From Neonectria sp. B-13 (Eukaryota; Ascomycota; Sordariomycetes; Hypocreales; Nectriaceae), in assembly GCA_002682825.1 (NCBI GenBank), contig NOKP01000018.1, positions 342,827 through 406,826 of the forward strand: a stretch of 64,000 nucleotides of DNA. The letters run 5' to 3'. The notes below the pieces were generated by a model. The model did not search any database. It was not told where the DNA came from and saw only the letters and a list, made by a program, of their open reading frames with translations. Made by a program: the position numbers and the translations under genes. Shown here piece after piece: positions 48,789 to 60,466 of the stretch. Each line of letters starts with the position of its first letter. Within the stretch, counting starts at the first letter, position 1.

Positions 48789-51700
48789 GTGCGCGAGGTC
48801 CGACTCGCCGCGAGCCAGCGACTCAGACTCATCGCCTCCTCAAACTTGGCCATCGACAACCTAAACTAGAACCCGGTAGCTCCAGCAGGGTAAAGAGAGA
48901 AAAAAATCCACCCCCGGTTTTTCTCCTTTTTGCCTCTGACACACCGAGATACATGCGCGAACCAAAGCTTGACGAACTGTCGTCACCGGTCACACTCGAA
49001 GCTCACGGGCCAGGAAAAACCATCTTCACCTTAGCAGGCCCCCCCCACGGCTAAGCCGATGTGACACAGAGGTGCGCGAGATGGCAAGGGCCTACTGGCG
49101 AGGCGGATCGGACAGTCAGGCGCCGTCATTGGCCCTCTAGCCCAGAGGTCTCACCTTCGAGCGCTGGGGCCCTGGGAGCGAGGCTGGGGAGGATCACGAC
49201 CACCCATTCCAATGACGTAGTGAGAGCAAGGCCATGTTGGTGCTCGTTGTCGGTGACTCTGGGGCACAGTGGGGTTCGCCTGGGCTCGTCAAGCTGTGCG
49301 ACTGGGGGCCCTTGGAGCGCCTTGACCGCGCTGAGAGACGATAATTGCCATCGTGATGACCGCCATCGCGGACCAACGAAGGCGGCGACAGGGAATTTGG
49401 ACGGCCATATTGGCATCCACGCTACAGAGCATGCAGCCCAGCGACGCGAAAGCGAGATGATTTGTCCGACGGGCTTCCAGAAGAATTCCAGGTTCCCCGT
49501 TCCGCCCGGCGACTAATTGAATCTGCGCACTGGTGCCCACTGAACCCACCCACGCGGCGCACTGGAGCTGCGTCTGGGAGCTTCTGGCTGCTGCAGTGGT
49601 GGCCTAGGAGCTGGCGTTGCAGTCTGGCGCTCGCCCCGATGTGGTTGATGAAGCACTAACGGCACGACAGCATCGTACCCAGTAGCGTAGCTTCTTAGTC
49701 CGATACGTCTGGGCATGGTGCAAGGCAACGCCGGATGCTGGGTCTTGCTGGTGTCCTCTGGGCGTTGCTGGTGGTGTTGGTGTTGGCGTTGGTGCTGGTC
49801 ACTGGTGCCGCCAACCGGGGCTTTGTTGATTTCTCCAAACCGTCCGCATTCTCCCGCAGGCTGGATCGAGGACGCTAGTGTCGCGCCTCATGCATCCTGC
49901 GCGAGGAGTTGGATGGAGAACTGGAGTTCCCTCGGCCGGTGTCACCTCAATGGTAGCCCCAAGTCCCCCAAGGCCCCCCCGAAGGCCCCAAACAGAGCCA
50001 AGACGGTCGAGGCTAGGCTGGGCAAAGATCAAGGGACGAGGCAAATTCATGACTGCAACCTCGCCGGAGCGGGCGGCCACTGTGCGCCACACCGTGCCCA
50101 GGCTTGCCAAGGCTGGCATGGCTCAACAGCTGCCGATAAGGCGATTGGACAGGCCCGTCCACGGCACCATCAGAGCCAGTGAGCGGCCAGAATCTGCATC
50201 CGGTCCACGCTCCGTAGTGAAGGATACGACAGGTACCGGCAAGACCCTTTGACCCCCCGACAATCCCTTCGTCATAACAGGCCATCTAACGAGCCAGGTA
50301 GCAAGTGAGCCAGCGAGGGATAAACTTTCGGAAAGAATAAAAAAAAATGCTGGCTGCTATTGCGGCAGAAAGGTCGTTCGCAGCATTGGGACAATGTCAA
50401 TACTGTACACCCGGCAATGTTCGTGTCTGCGACATGAACAACCAACCTTGAATTAACCTTAGAGTTGTCGCACTCGCCGCTCAGCCAATTGACTTGACTG
50501 ATGGTTCTGTTCGTACTTGTTCGTCTTGTCACAGGGTAGTTGATTGAAATCCGTCGTCATCAGCTCCCGTAAAGCGAGAAGCTATGCCTATCAGCCCGGA
50601 CCGACATGTCTGGGCCCGTGGGGGAAATTGATTCAGGTCGGCGCCGATCCTGCATTGGTGGCTTTCATTAACGACTCCCCCATCGTCGGAAATAGCTCGC
50701 ATTGTCCACGGAAACAGCGCCGTCGAGGCTGATGTCAAACTCGTCCCTGTCAACCTCTCTTCGTAGACCTGTGGCTGCTGCTCGCCTCCCGGATGCAGTG
50801 GAGAAGCGTCGAGACCGCGTCCATGCTAATACCGAGTACCTGTGTGTTGCGTTACGGCAATCCAAGTCCGCAGCTCGCCTCGGCCACGAGGATATCCGTT
50901 TCTAGTTGACAAGCCTCCTCGTCCTGGCACGTACCGACTTTGTCCCCTCTACGAAGTACGTGCCTGTTCCAGCTGTACCAACCGGCCAGTTAGCCAGCCA
51001 TCCAGCCAGTCGTAATTCTGCTGACCGCCAGGGCTGGCCGCCCAGTGTCGTCATCCTATCGCTGGTCGCGACTATCCTGCCAGAGATAGAAGCACATGGG
51101 TTAATTGGGGTAGGAGCTCAAGGAAGGGGGGGGGGGCGCCATGGCTGAAAATCCCTCAGCGCGCGACGACGAGGGTCCTTGTACCAGCAGAACTGACGTA
51201 CAGCAGAGTACCAGGGCTACTCCGTACAGGGCTCGGGAACAGTGGAGGCGTTGTTTGGCAGGCAGACATCCATCAATGCCGTCCAGACGAAGAAGCAGGG
51301 CAAGGCATGGAGCATCGACACTCTTACAAGCTGGCTGCATAGGCCAGGACCGAGTTCGTCGATTTGCAAGGGCGGGATACAACGGGATTCGGGAGATGCA
51401 CAGTGTGGTACAGTGGTGGACGAATGACGAGTCCTTGAAGGGATCCATTTGGAGGACTGTCTTGTATCAGCAACTTCCGGGAGCGGGTTTTGAGACAACA
51501 ACCACAGCCAAAGGCCAAGACAGCGAGGTATCACCGACTCACGGGTGGAAGTTTTCTTCGTTTCTCAAGCCAAGCTTGGTGGTGTAATGGGAAGTGGCAG
51601 CGAGTGGATGACAGGGGCATTGGCCGTTTCAGGGAACTGTTACGCTCTGTGAGGACATATTCGTCAGCCGTCAGCCACCGTGGACGATACTTCGTCCTTC

Positions 51701-52604
51701 GTCTTTCACGGCGAACGTACCGAAGTACAGACGCACGTTGTCGAGGCGTTGAGGCGTCGAGATGTCGACCGACTTGACGGGGTCTGGTAGAGCCAGGGTT
51801 TGACGATGGCCGATGGGTCCCGCGAGTCCCTTGCCAGTCGCTGCTGCTGTTGTCTTGTTCGCCCTTCACGGTTGCCCACTTCTGGCTGCTGTGTTTACTA
51901 CGAGTGGCCACGCAGCTTGCGAGATTACCGTCTTGTTTCCATTCCCCACGCTGGAGAGCGCCACGCACTGTGCACTGTGCGCCTGCACCTGCATGGAAGG
52001 ACCTGGCCGAGGACAAGCTGTGGGCATTGTGGATATCGCGGACATGGGGCAAGGGCGATGAGTGGGTCGTGGCCCGGCCCCATTGCAGATGCAGCGACCG
52101 ACGCTCCCTAAGGCCACGCCGAGCGCCTACGCAAGGCACGCCCTATGAGCGCCCTCTGACACACCCTCACCCGCGCCCATGCCGATGGCTCACTGGCCAC
52201 AGCACCCGTGCGTGGACCGTGGTCCAGCCGACGCTACTGAGTGCGGGTAGGTGGTGTTAGCAGAGCCAGCTAGCTCGTGAGGCGGTCGCTGATACTGGCA
52301 CTGCCGTGGGAAGCGATTGTCTGTTGTCTTGTTGTTATTTGTTGACGGTACTTCGTTCTTCCAGGTTGTCGTGGTGCCCGGTGGTGGTTGACGGCGGCGC
52401 TCTTGATTGTCGTTGCGGCTACTTGCGGTAGTGCTGCCGCGTCTGCATCGTCGCGGGCGCCATCTTTGGAGGACCGCTTTGTGCATCCCAGAGTTTGCTC
52501 GGTTGGTTAGCCACTCGAGTCAACTTTGATTTGACCTGCCCTGCGACTCGACTTGGCCTGACTTTGGTTTTCCATTTCCATGGTATCGAAGAGGCATCTG
52601 CTGT

Positions 52605-52636
52605 ACCTTGAGACCTTGAGACCTTGAGGCCTTGAC
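52605..52636. repeat. 8-bp tandem repeat, ACCTTGAG x3 plus one variant
   Basis: ACCTTGAG at 52605-52612, 52613-52620 and 52621-52628, then GCCTTGAC. Confidence 0.9.
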
Positions 52637-53110
52637 GGCGTACTACGTGAGGTATGTCTGTTGGGGGGGTGATAGAGTGCAAATAGCGAGGGGGTGCATG
52701 CATTGACGGTCAAAATGAGTGCGGTGTTTGTTTGCACAGTGCTGTTGTCGGCAATGGCCAAGATTGCACTTCGATATTGACCGAGAGCAAAACCGCGCGA
52801 AAGTGGGAGACAGAGCGAGCGAGCGAGCAAGCAAGCGACGGCGGAGGCCAGCCGTGGCAAGGAAAGTGATGAATGAGTGACGACGGATGGGTGAGCGACT
52901 TGCTTGCAACCGGCAGGGCCGTGGGGCCCATCCCAATTCGTACGGTAGCCGCACTCGTACTCGTCCGTACCTTGTCCCTTCCCGGCCGTACCTTGCGACA
53001 ATTGGGACCTGGAGACATGGGGACATGGAGACATGGGGGACAAACGGGTCCCACGGAGGGCCCACTTGGACGAGTGGACTTCCCACGAGCCCCATCAGTC
53101 CTTGATGAGC

Positions 53111-53149
53111 AGAGCAGACCAGAGCAGACCAGAGCAGACCAGAGCAGAC
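53111..53149. repeat. 10-bp tandem repeat, AGAGCAGACC x4
   Basis: Four consecutive units (the last ends in ACA) about 460-500 nt upstream of the pma1 ATG. The period is one helical turn. Confidence 0.92.
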
Positions 53150-53339
53150 AAGACAGGAAGAGAGGCAGAACAGAGCCTGTCCGCTGAGAGTGAGCGTGAG
53201 CCGGCCCGTGCCCAGCCAGTCAGCGAGTGGCAACCAGCTGCGAGGACCCGCCCATCCATCAAGGGCCGAACACGGTTCGCACGGGGCATGTCCGGCAAGG
53301 TCGCCGGTAAAGGTAGACTTCCAGGTGCGCCATTGAAAT

Positions 53340-53611
53340 AGAAGCTCTCTCCCATCTCCGAAACCTCTTTCTTCTTTCCCTCCTCCTCACCCACGAATGC
53401 TTCACATATAAGCGTCCTACCTTCGTGCGGTGCTCGACACTCTCCCCTCTCCACTCCACCTCACCTCAGGCCTTGCCTTGTACCTCATTCTCTCTTTGCA
53501 GCTTCCAACCAACTGTATAATCTACTGCTGCACACGACCGCGGTCCCCTAAAGACTCTGTCTCTTTTACCTACAACGCTTTTGCGCTCTATCCCCCTCTA
53601 CCACCCCAACA
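53340..53611 (+). promoter_or_regulatory. pma1 core promoter and pyrimidine-rich leader
   Basis: A TATA-like ATATAAG lies at about 53406-53412, roughly 200 nt upstream of the ATG. It is flanked by long CT-rich runs, the usual architecture of highly expressed filamentous-fungal promoters. The ATG sits in the context CCAACAATGGC, with A at -3. Confidence 0.5.
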
Positions 53612-56600
53612 ATGGCGGAAGAGAAGGGTTCCGGCGCCCCGGCGCTGAACACCAACATCGAGACTGGCGGCTTCGACGAGAAGCGAGGACAGGTGCCTCC
53701 TCCTCTTGGCGTCCCCAAGGGCCCCGCGCCCGCCGACGACGAGGATGAAGACATCGACGCCCTGATCGAGGACCTTGAGTCTGCCGATGGTCACGAGGAG
53801 GAGGAGGAAGAGGAGGTTCAGCCTGGTGGCGGCCGAGTCGTCCCCGACGATATGCTCCAGACCGACAGCCGTGTTGGTCTCACTGAGGCCGAGGTCATCG
53901 CTCGCCGCCGCAAGTACGGTCTCAACCAGATGAAGGAGGAGAAGGAGAACCTGATTCTCAAGTTCCTTGGTTTCTTCATCGGACCCATCCAGTTCGTCAT
54001 GGAGGTAAGCTTCTGCAATGCTCTCCGGAGCAATCCAATGCCCAATTCCTGCACCTGCCGCTATCAACATTCCCATCCCTATCCCTCAGCACAACACCCG
54101 CGCAGCCAATGGGCACCCGGCTTTGGTACGGCTCTCAATGGCTCGGCCGCTGTCTCCTATCCGCCCTTTGGGCCATGTGGTGGCAGCGCCTTGTTTTGAT
54201 TGCCCGCTCACAGCCGGCATGCTCGTTGCACAATTTTTCTCTGCGCGTTTTTGGCGCAGATTGCAAGCTCCACTGGGTCCCACACAAGCTCGGGGAGTGC
54301 GTGAGGGTGTGGGTGGATCTCTTCATCCTTGCCCCCACAGCCTGTGCTCATTCCCAACATGTCCTATCATCCTCGCACAATCGATGATGGTCGGCACCGC
54401 AACGCTTCCGCGCCGCGCTGTCGTGGCATTGAGATGATCCCATGTGGAGTTTTGCGATCTAGTCGTCGCGCCGCCCCACAATCTCGAAACCCTGGTTCCC
54501 ATCGCGTCCCATTGCCGCAAACCTTCCCACCCTGACTGTTATGTGCCGGAAATTGGATTTCGTTTTTGGATACGATAAGCTAACAGACTTGTCTCAATAG
54601 GGTGCTGCTGTTCTTGCTGCTGGTCTCGAGGATTGGGTCGATTTCGGTGTCATTTGCGCCCTTCTTCTGCTCAACGCCGCCGTCGGTTTCATCCAGGAAT
54701 ACCAGGCTGGTTCTATTGTCGAGGAGCTCAAGAAGACTCTTGCTCTCAAGGCTGTCGTCCTCCGTGACGGTACCCTGAAGGAGGTTGAGGCCCCTGAGGT
54801 CGTCCCCGGTGATATTCTCCAGGTCGAGGAGGTGAGTTCCTGAATCCTTTTGCATCTGGACGATCAATTGGCTAATCCATTGCAGGGTACCATTATTCCC
54901 GCCGATGGTCGCATTGTTACCGAAGATGCTTTCCTCCAGGTTGATCAGTCCGCCATCACTGGCGAGTCCCTCGCTGTTGACAAGCACAAGGGCGACAACT
55001 GCTATGCTTCCTCCGCCGTCAAGCGTGGTGAGGCCTTCGCTGTCGTCACCGCCACTGGTGACAACACCTTCGTCGGTCGTGCTGCTGCTCTCGTCTCTCA
55101 GTCTGCTGGTGGCACTGGTCACTTCACTGAGGTCCTGAACGACATTGGTACCACTCTTCTCGTCCTGGTCATTGCCACCCTCCTCATCGTCTGGGTCTCT
55201 TCCTTCTACCGCTCCAACGGTATTGTCGATATCCTCCGATTCACCCTCGCCATTACCATCGTCGGTGTCCCCGTTGGTCTTCCCGCTGTCGTCACCACTA
55301 CCATGGCCGTCGGTGCTGCCTACCTCGCCAAGAAGCAGGCTATTGTCCAGAAGCTCTCCGCCATCGAGTCCCTCGCTGGTGTTGAGATTCTCTGCTCCGA
55401 CAAGACTGGTACTTTGACCAAGAACAAGCTGTCTCTCGCTGAGCCCTACACTGTCGCTGGTGTTGAGCCCGATGACCTGATGCTTACTGCCTGTCTCGCT
55501 GCTTCCCGCAAGAAGAAGGGTATCGACGCCATCGACAAGGCTTTCCTCAAGTCCCTCAAGTTCTACCCCCGCGCCAAGTCCGTTCTCTCCAAGTACAAGG
55601 TTATCGAGTTCCAGCCTTTCGACCCCGTCTCCAAGAAGGTCCAGGCCCTCGTCGAGTCGCCCCAGGGCGAGCGTATCATCTGTGTCAAGGGTGCCCCTCT
55701 CTTCGTTCTCAAGACTGTCGAGGAGGATCACCCCATCCCCGAGGACGTCGACCGTGACTACAAGAACTGTGTCGCCGAGTTCGCTACCCGTGGTTTCCGA
55801 TCTCTGGGTGTTGCCCGCAAGCGTGGTGAGGGTGCCTGGGAGATTCTTGGCATCATGCCCTGCTCCGACCCTCCCCGTCACGATACTGCCCGCACCATCA
55901 ACGAGGCCAAGACTCTCGGTCTGTCCATCAAGATGCTTACTGGTGATGCCGTCGGCATTGCCCGTGAGACTTCTCGCCAGCTCGGTCTCGGTACCAACGT
56001 CTACAACGCTGAGCGCCTTGGTCTTGGCGGCGGTGGTGACATGCCCGGTTCTGAGGTTTACGATTTCGTTGAGGCTGCCGATGGTTTCGCCGAGGTCTTC
56101 CCCCAGCACAAGTACAACGTCGTCGAGATTCTCCAGCAGCGTGGTTACCTCGTTGCCATGACTGGTGACGGTGTCAACGATGCTCCCTCCCTGAAGAAGT
56201 CCGATACTGGTATTGCTGTCGAGGGTGCCTCCGATGCTGCTCGATCCGCCGCCGATATTGTCTTCCTTGCCCCTGGTCTCGGTGCCATCATTGATGCCCT
56301 CAAGACTTCCCGCCAGATTTTCCACCGCATGTACGCCTACGTTGTCTACCGTATCGCTCTTTCCCTCCACATGGAGATCTTCCTTGGTCTCTGGATCGCT
56401 ATCCTCAACCGCAGCTTGAACATTGAGCTCGTCGTTTTCATTGCCATTTTCGCCGATGTCGCTACTCTGGCCATTGCTTACGATAACGCTCCTTACTCTC
56501 AGACCCCCGTCAAGTGGAACCTGCCCAAGCTCTGGGGAATGTCCGTTCTCCTCGGTGTCGTCCTGGCTATCGGTACCTGGATCGCTCTCACCACCATGTA

Positions 56601-57086
56601 CGTCGGTAGCGAGGACGGTGGTATCGTTCAGAACTTCGGTGACATCGATGAGGTCCTCTTCCTCGAGATCTCTCTCACTGAGAACTGGCTCATCTTCATC
56701 ACCCGTGCCAACGGTCCCTTCTGGTCTTCTATTCCTTCGTGGCAGCTTACCGGCGCCATCCTGGTCGTCGATATCCTTGCCACTCTCTTCTGTATCTTCG
56801 GATGGTTCCGCTCCGGCAACCGTACCAGCATTGTCGCTGTCGTCCGTATCTGGATCTTCTCCTTCGGCATCTTCTCTATCATGGGTGGTCTTTACTACTT
56901 CATGCAGGGCTCCACCGGCTTCGATAACTTGATGCACGGCAAGTCCCCCAAGAAGGACCAGAAGCAGCGCTCCCTCGAGGACTTTGGTAAGTTTTTATCT
57001 TCAATTTTCCGTTTTGATCAGTCAACTAACATGAACCAGTTGTCTCTCTCCAGCGTGTCTCGACCCAGCACGAGAAGTCTCAGTAA
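53612..57086 (+). CDS. pma1: Plasma-membrane H+-ATPase (P3A-type), 923 aa
   Basis: Four exons, 53612-54004, 54601-54831, 54886-56986 and 57040-57086, join in phase. The pump exports protons with ATP hydrolysis, setting the membrane potential that drives permeases such as the one at 553. The phosphorylated aspartate is D380 in [13 protein letters not shown]; the hinge [15 protein letters not shown] follows at about 634; TGESL lies in the actuator domain. The first exon gives the acidic N-terminal extension with a run of Glu. The short last exon restores the conserved regulatory tail [15 protein letters not shown], the segment phosphorylated in yeast in response to glucose. Length matches Neurospora (920). 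Codon use is strongly biased to C/T-ending codons, as for very highly expressed genes. The first intron, 596 nt, is far longer than any other here. Confidence 0.97.
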
Positions 57087-57711
57087 ATAAGGATGGTATA
57101 TATCCGGAAAACCATCAGCCGGGCTTTTCACCTTCGCTTTGTCTAAATTTGCAACTGTACCGCATTACTCGCGTACCGACACTTCTGGAGTGGATGAGGC
57201 GGAAGCTTTTCATACCCCTAGAGATCGTCTTCTAGACTAATGAATAAAGTAAAATAAAATATCGTGGTTCAATCATAGTGATGTGACACATGCATCCCCC
57301 CACGTCGTACTTGCCGTGTCAATATATGTGATGGGTTCCGACCCTTCGCTCGGTCTTGTCCGCAATTGTAGTTTGTCTGTATTATCCATAAAACCTTGTT
57401 CCATCTCTTGGTCGAAGTGATTTGGAAGTAAGTTTGTATCAACACGCTTCTTGCAGCCAGATCATGTGCGCCTGCGCTTGGGTCACGTGATACTCTGCCG
57501 GCAATTGACCTTCGCTGCATGAAGTCAACGGCCATTGCTCAGCTTCCCTATCATGGTTACAGCGGAAAATTGAAGAATTATGGGCGAAGTGAATTCTAGT
57601 CTAGTACTTCGTCACTAAAGTCCCTGGCTTATTGAGCCTTAATCTTCATTCCTGCTATTGTCGGTTCAACTCCATTTGCCCGTTCTGGTTGAGCATCGAC
57701 GTTGTGTTACG
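57087..57711. other. Intergenic region, pma1 3' UTR to DCAF4-like gene
   Basis: About 620 nt. It holds the pma1 3' UTR and, near the end, the promoter of the next gene. A near-copy of the TACTTCGTA motif (TACTTCGTC) occurs at about 57605. Nothing else is seen. Confidence 0.45.
57243..57258 (+). terminator. Polyadenylation signals of pma1
   Basis: Two AATAAA hexamers (57243-57248 and 57253-57258) lie about 160-170 nt beyond the stop codon. Confidence 0.5.
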
Positions 57712-59393
57712 ATGAATCCCGAAATCCCAGGGTACTATTTCGGTATGCATCACCTTCTGTCATTGGTTTTCCGCCATCTAACGACAAGCGAAAAGACGCC
57801 GAGAAGAAGAAGTATTTCAAGATCCAGAAGTCACATGCGGCATCCGCCAACGCGGCTTATTCTTCAGATGCTGTCAAGAGGCGTAAAATCCAGGACCGAA
57901 CCGTCCAGGCGGCGAGACAACGGGCCCACATTGTGAGAAATCATATCAAGCGACATCCCATCAGCCGTGATGCTGTGTATGGGGGGCTCCTAACGCGGGA
58001 GATTGGGCTGGGCTACATGGCAGAGCGCGGGCGTGGCCGGGTCGAAGACGCGGATCTTGCTGCGGACGCGTGGGCTAGGGGCGTGGTGGCCCAGGGCAGT
58101 CTGTCGTTTGCGCCGAGCTTTGCGAGGGCGAGATATGCGAATATGCCATGCTTTTACGTCGGCGGGGAGGATACCAAGACGGGGCTTGGGGTGACGTTTG
58201 CGAGTGAGTATACGTTGCAGCCACTGGTGATGAGATGAAACCGGAGTTGACTAGCTGACTTGCCTCTAGCCTTGGATGAAGAGACACTGGTGGGCAGTCA
58301 TATCCCAACGGACCAAAACGGCAGGTATATTGACGCCTGGCTTGACTGAGGAAGAAACGCATGGTTAACTGGCTCCAGCATTCACTTCTCTCGAGATGCC
58401 CCTAGCACGTCGGGGAGGACCCTGTCCTTTCGCACTGAGATGATTCGGTGCCCCCAGATGTCCTCCATCAAGTACCATCGCCCCTCGCACAAGATGCTCT
58501 TGACATCTCGCGAGCCTGACCACAGTTGCGGGCTGTACTTCTTTTCGCCACCCCTGTCGGATCCAGAGGATTCGACCAGGCCACACTGGCTCCTCGGTGA
58601 GAGTATGTTGGGACCCAAGGCCTCGATCCGAATCCATGGCTAACCCTGGGAAGCAAATCACTACCAGCGATTGTCCATCCGCCACGGCCTTCGCGATCAG
58701 TGGCTCGTCCACAGCAGCACGCCTGGCCCGGCATCATCAGACCTCATCTGCGTTATTGGCACCAACAGCGGCCTCCTGCAGGTGCGGTCTAACGAGACTA
58801 TGTCGTGGATAGCGCCCCAGAACACGCCCAAGGGCATGCACGTCCCGCAGGAGGTGTTTTCCCAGGACTTCCAGCAAGGCAATCACAACGTCCTGCTGGC
58901 CGGCGGGCGCCAGCCGCGACTTTGGGTCTCTGACCTCCGCGCGCCGGAAGCGCAGTGGACTTTTACCAAGCACCCCAGTTCCATCTCTCACCTTCGAAGC
59001 GTCAACCCCAACCAAGTCCTTGTTGCAGGTCTACAGAACTCGATGGCTCTCTACGACGTGCGATTCCTCAACCGACGACCCAACGGTTCACGGCCGTTGC
59101 TCAACTTTCCGGACTACCGCAACGATGCCCACCTGCACATCGGCTGGGACGTCAGCCCTCGCCTTGGCGTCGTAGCAGCCGCCCAAGACAACGGGACAGT
59201 GCGACTATTCTCCCTTCGCTCGGGCCGCACGTTGAAGAGTCCAGCCGTGGATGCTCTGCACTCGGACACGCCTTTCAAAGCTCTTATGTTCCAACAGATG
59301 CCCCGTGAGCGGCTGCCGAGCTTGTTCGTTGGTGAGGGGCCGTCGCTGCGCAAGTTCTCTTTTGGTGTTGTTGATTGGGAGGATGAGGCGTAG
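57712..59393 (+). CDS. DCAF4-like WD40 protein, 483 aa
   Basis: Five exons, 57712-57742, 57796-58203, 58270-58324, 58379-58596 and 58654-59393, join in phase. The first splice restores PGYYFDAEKKKYFKIQ, matching the PGFYYDxxKxxYF opening of DCAF4. A basic helical stretch (AYSSDAVKRRKIQDRT) follows. The WD40-like propeller begins with the exon-4 segment CPQMSSIKYHRPSHKMLLTSREPDHSCG and has RLWVSDLRAPE, NSMALYDVRFLNRR and GTVRLFSLRSGR later. YDVR and SDLR resemble the WDXR motif for binding DDB1. DCAFs are substrate receptors of CUL4-DDB1 ubiquitin ligases; the substrate is unknown. The acceptor of the first intron at 57795 was preferred to one 6 nt earlier because only it gives the conserved sequence; the fifth exon's acceptor is the least certain. 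Confidence 0.78.
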
Positions 59394-60466
59394 ACTGGTG
59401 GTTGGCTTGGTGTGATTTAGCCGTGTTGGAGTTGACTTTTCTACTTTATACGATGTAACGACTTTCTGTTTATAACATAACCATATTCCTTGAGCGTACT
59501 TTATTCAGCTACAGTTTCCACGCACACACACCTTAGTCTACACATTCGTGGACTTAGCTAAACACACATTTGACTATCTATCCTGTCCATAACGATAGTC
59601 TAATCTTACCCACCCTTGAAGATTCTTAGTCTCATTTGACTTGTTAATATCGAAACATTGCCCCAATGACTCGAGTTTTCGGTGACTTCAGGCGAGAGCC
59701 GGAGCGCCTGGAGTATGCAAGCCCTTAGCCAATAGAGTTTACTCTCTCCCTTGTCGGTCGGGCATGGTCAAAAATAATCCAAACCAAATTGGAACATCGT
59801 CGTACGGTTGGTTGAACTGCTGAAGCCTAGATACTTTGGGCTACTAGTATGAACATGTCTCGTTGCAAGGTACCTGGCAAATTTCGGGTTTTGGACTGCG
59901 CAAACCAGTACACAGTGGCTCAGCCTCATGGGAACTCCTGCTAGCTTTATCAAGATGCTTATTGTGCAACCCATCGTTGCATCTAAGAGCAAAGCGGTGA
60001 AAGTTAGGAAGTACATTGGACTCCCCCTGATTGACTTGGCAGAGGGAAGAGAAGGCTGGCAAGTGATGGACCCGTGAAGGACTAACATACTCGCCCTTCC
60101 ATTCGACTCACGTTTTACAGTACACTATAATGAAGGCAAAGCACGTCACAAAAGATGTTGTCGTAGACAGTACCATTCATATGTGTAGACAACACAACTC
60201 GGGGTTAACCTTGCATATGTGTGAAACCTCCTGTCGAAAAGAGACAAGCCTCCTACCGTACAAATCCTGATTGGATGTTGACAAGACATGATCAATGAAG
60301 TAAACCGGCCGCACCCATTTAAATGCCCCGATTCCCCGTATAACGCCTGGATAATGTTCCCATTCCCCCTCCGCTGCTTGACCTGAAACCCTTTGGGGCT
60401 TGAAATACTCATGAACAACCCCCGTGTGTGAAATGACTATGAACGCAATATAAAAGAATCCTCGTC
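59394..60466. other. Convergent intergenic region, DCAF4-like and bZIP genes
   Basis: About 1.1 kb between two 3' ends, moderately AT-rich. Short frames lack domains. No gene is seen. Confidence 0.5.

Larger units (their letters stand above)
42074..53611. other. 11.5-kb gene-free region upstream of pma1
   Basis: No protein-coding gene with a recognisable domain, codon pattern or supported splicing was found over 11.5 kb on either strand. Long frames (43228-44238 minus, 44601-45263 minus, 46171-46725 minus, 51531-52139 minus) are low-complexity or Arg/Ser/Pro-rich and overlap each other. The DNA is not AT-rich, arguing against decayed transposon sequence. It contains several small tandem repeats and a recurring TACTTCGTA nonamer (perfect copies at 45786-45794, 46894-46902, 48556-48564 and 50950-50958). 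The 3' portion should hold the pma1 promoter; the rest may be regulatory or carry noncoding RNAs. No tRNA or rRNA was seen. Confidence 0.55.

Noticed and set aside
54580..56937. 785-codon open frame antisense to pma1
   Set aside because: It mirrors the extreme C/T-ending codon bias of pma1; its product is Asp/Glu/Gly/Leu-rich with no domain.
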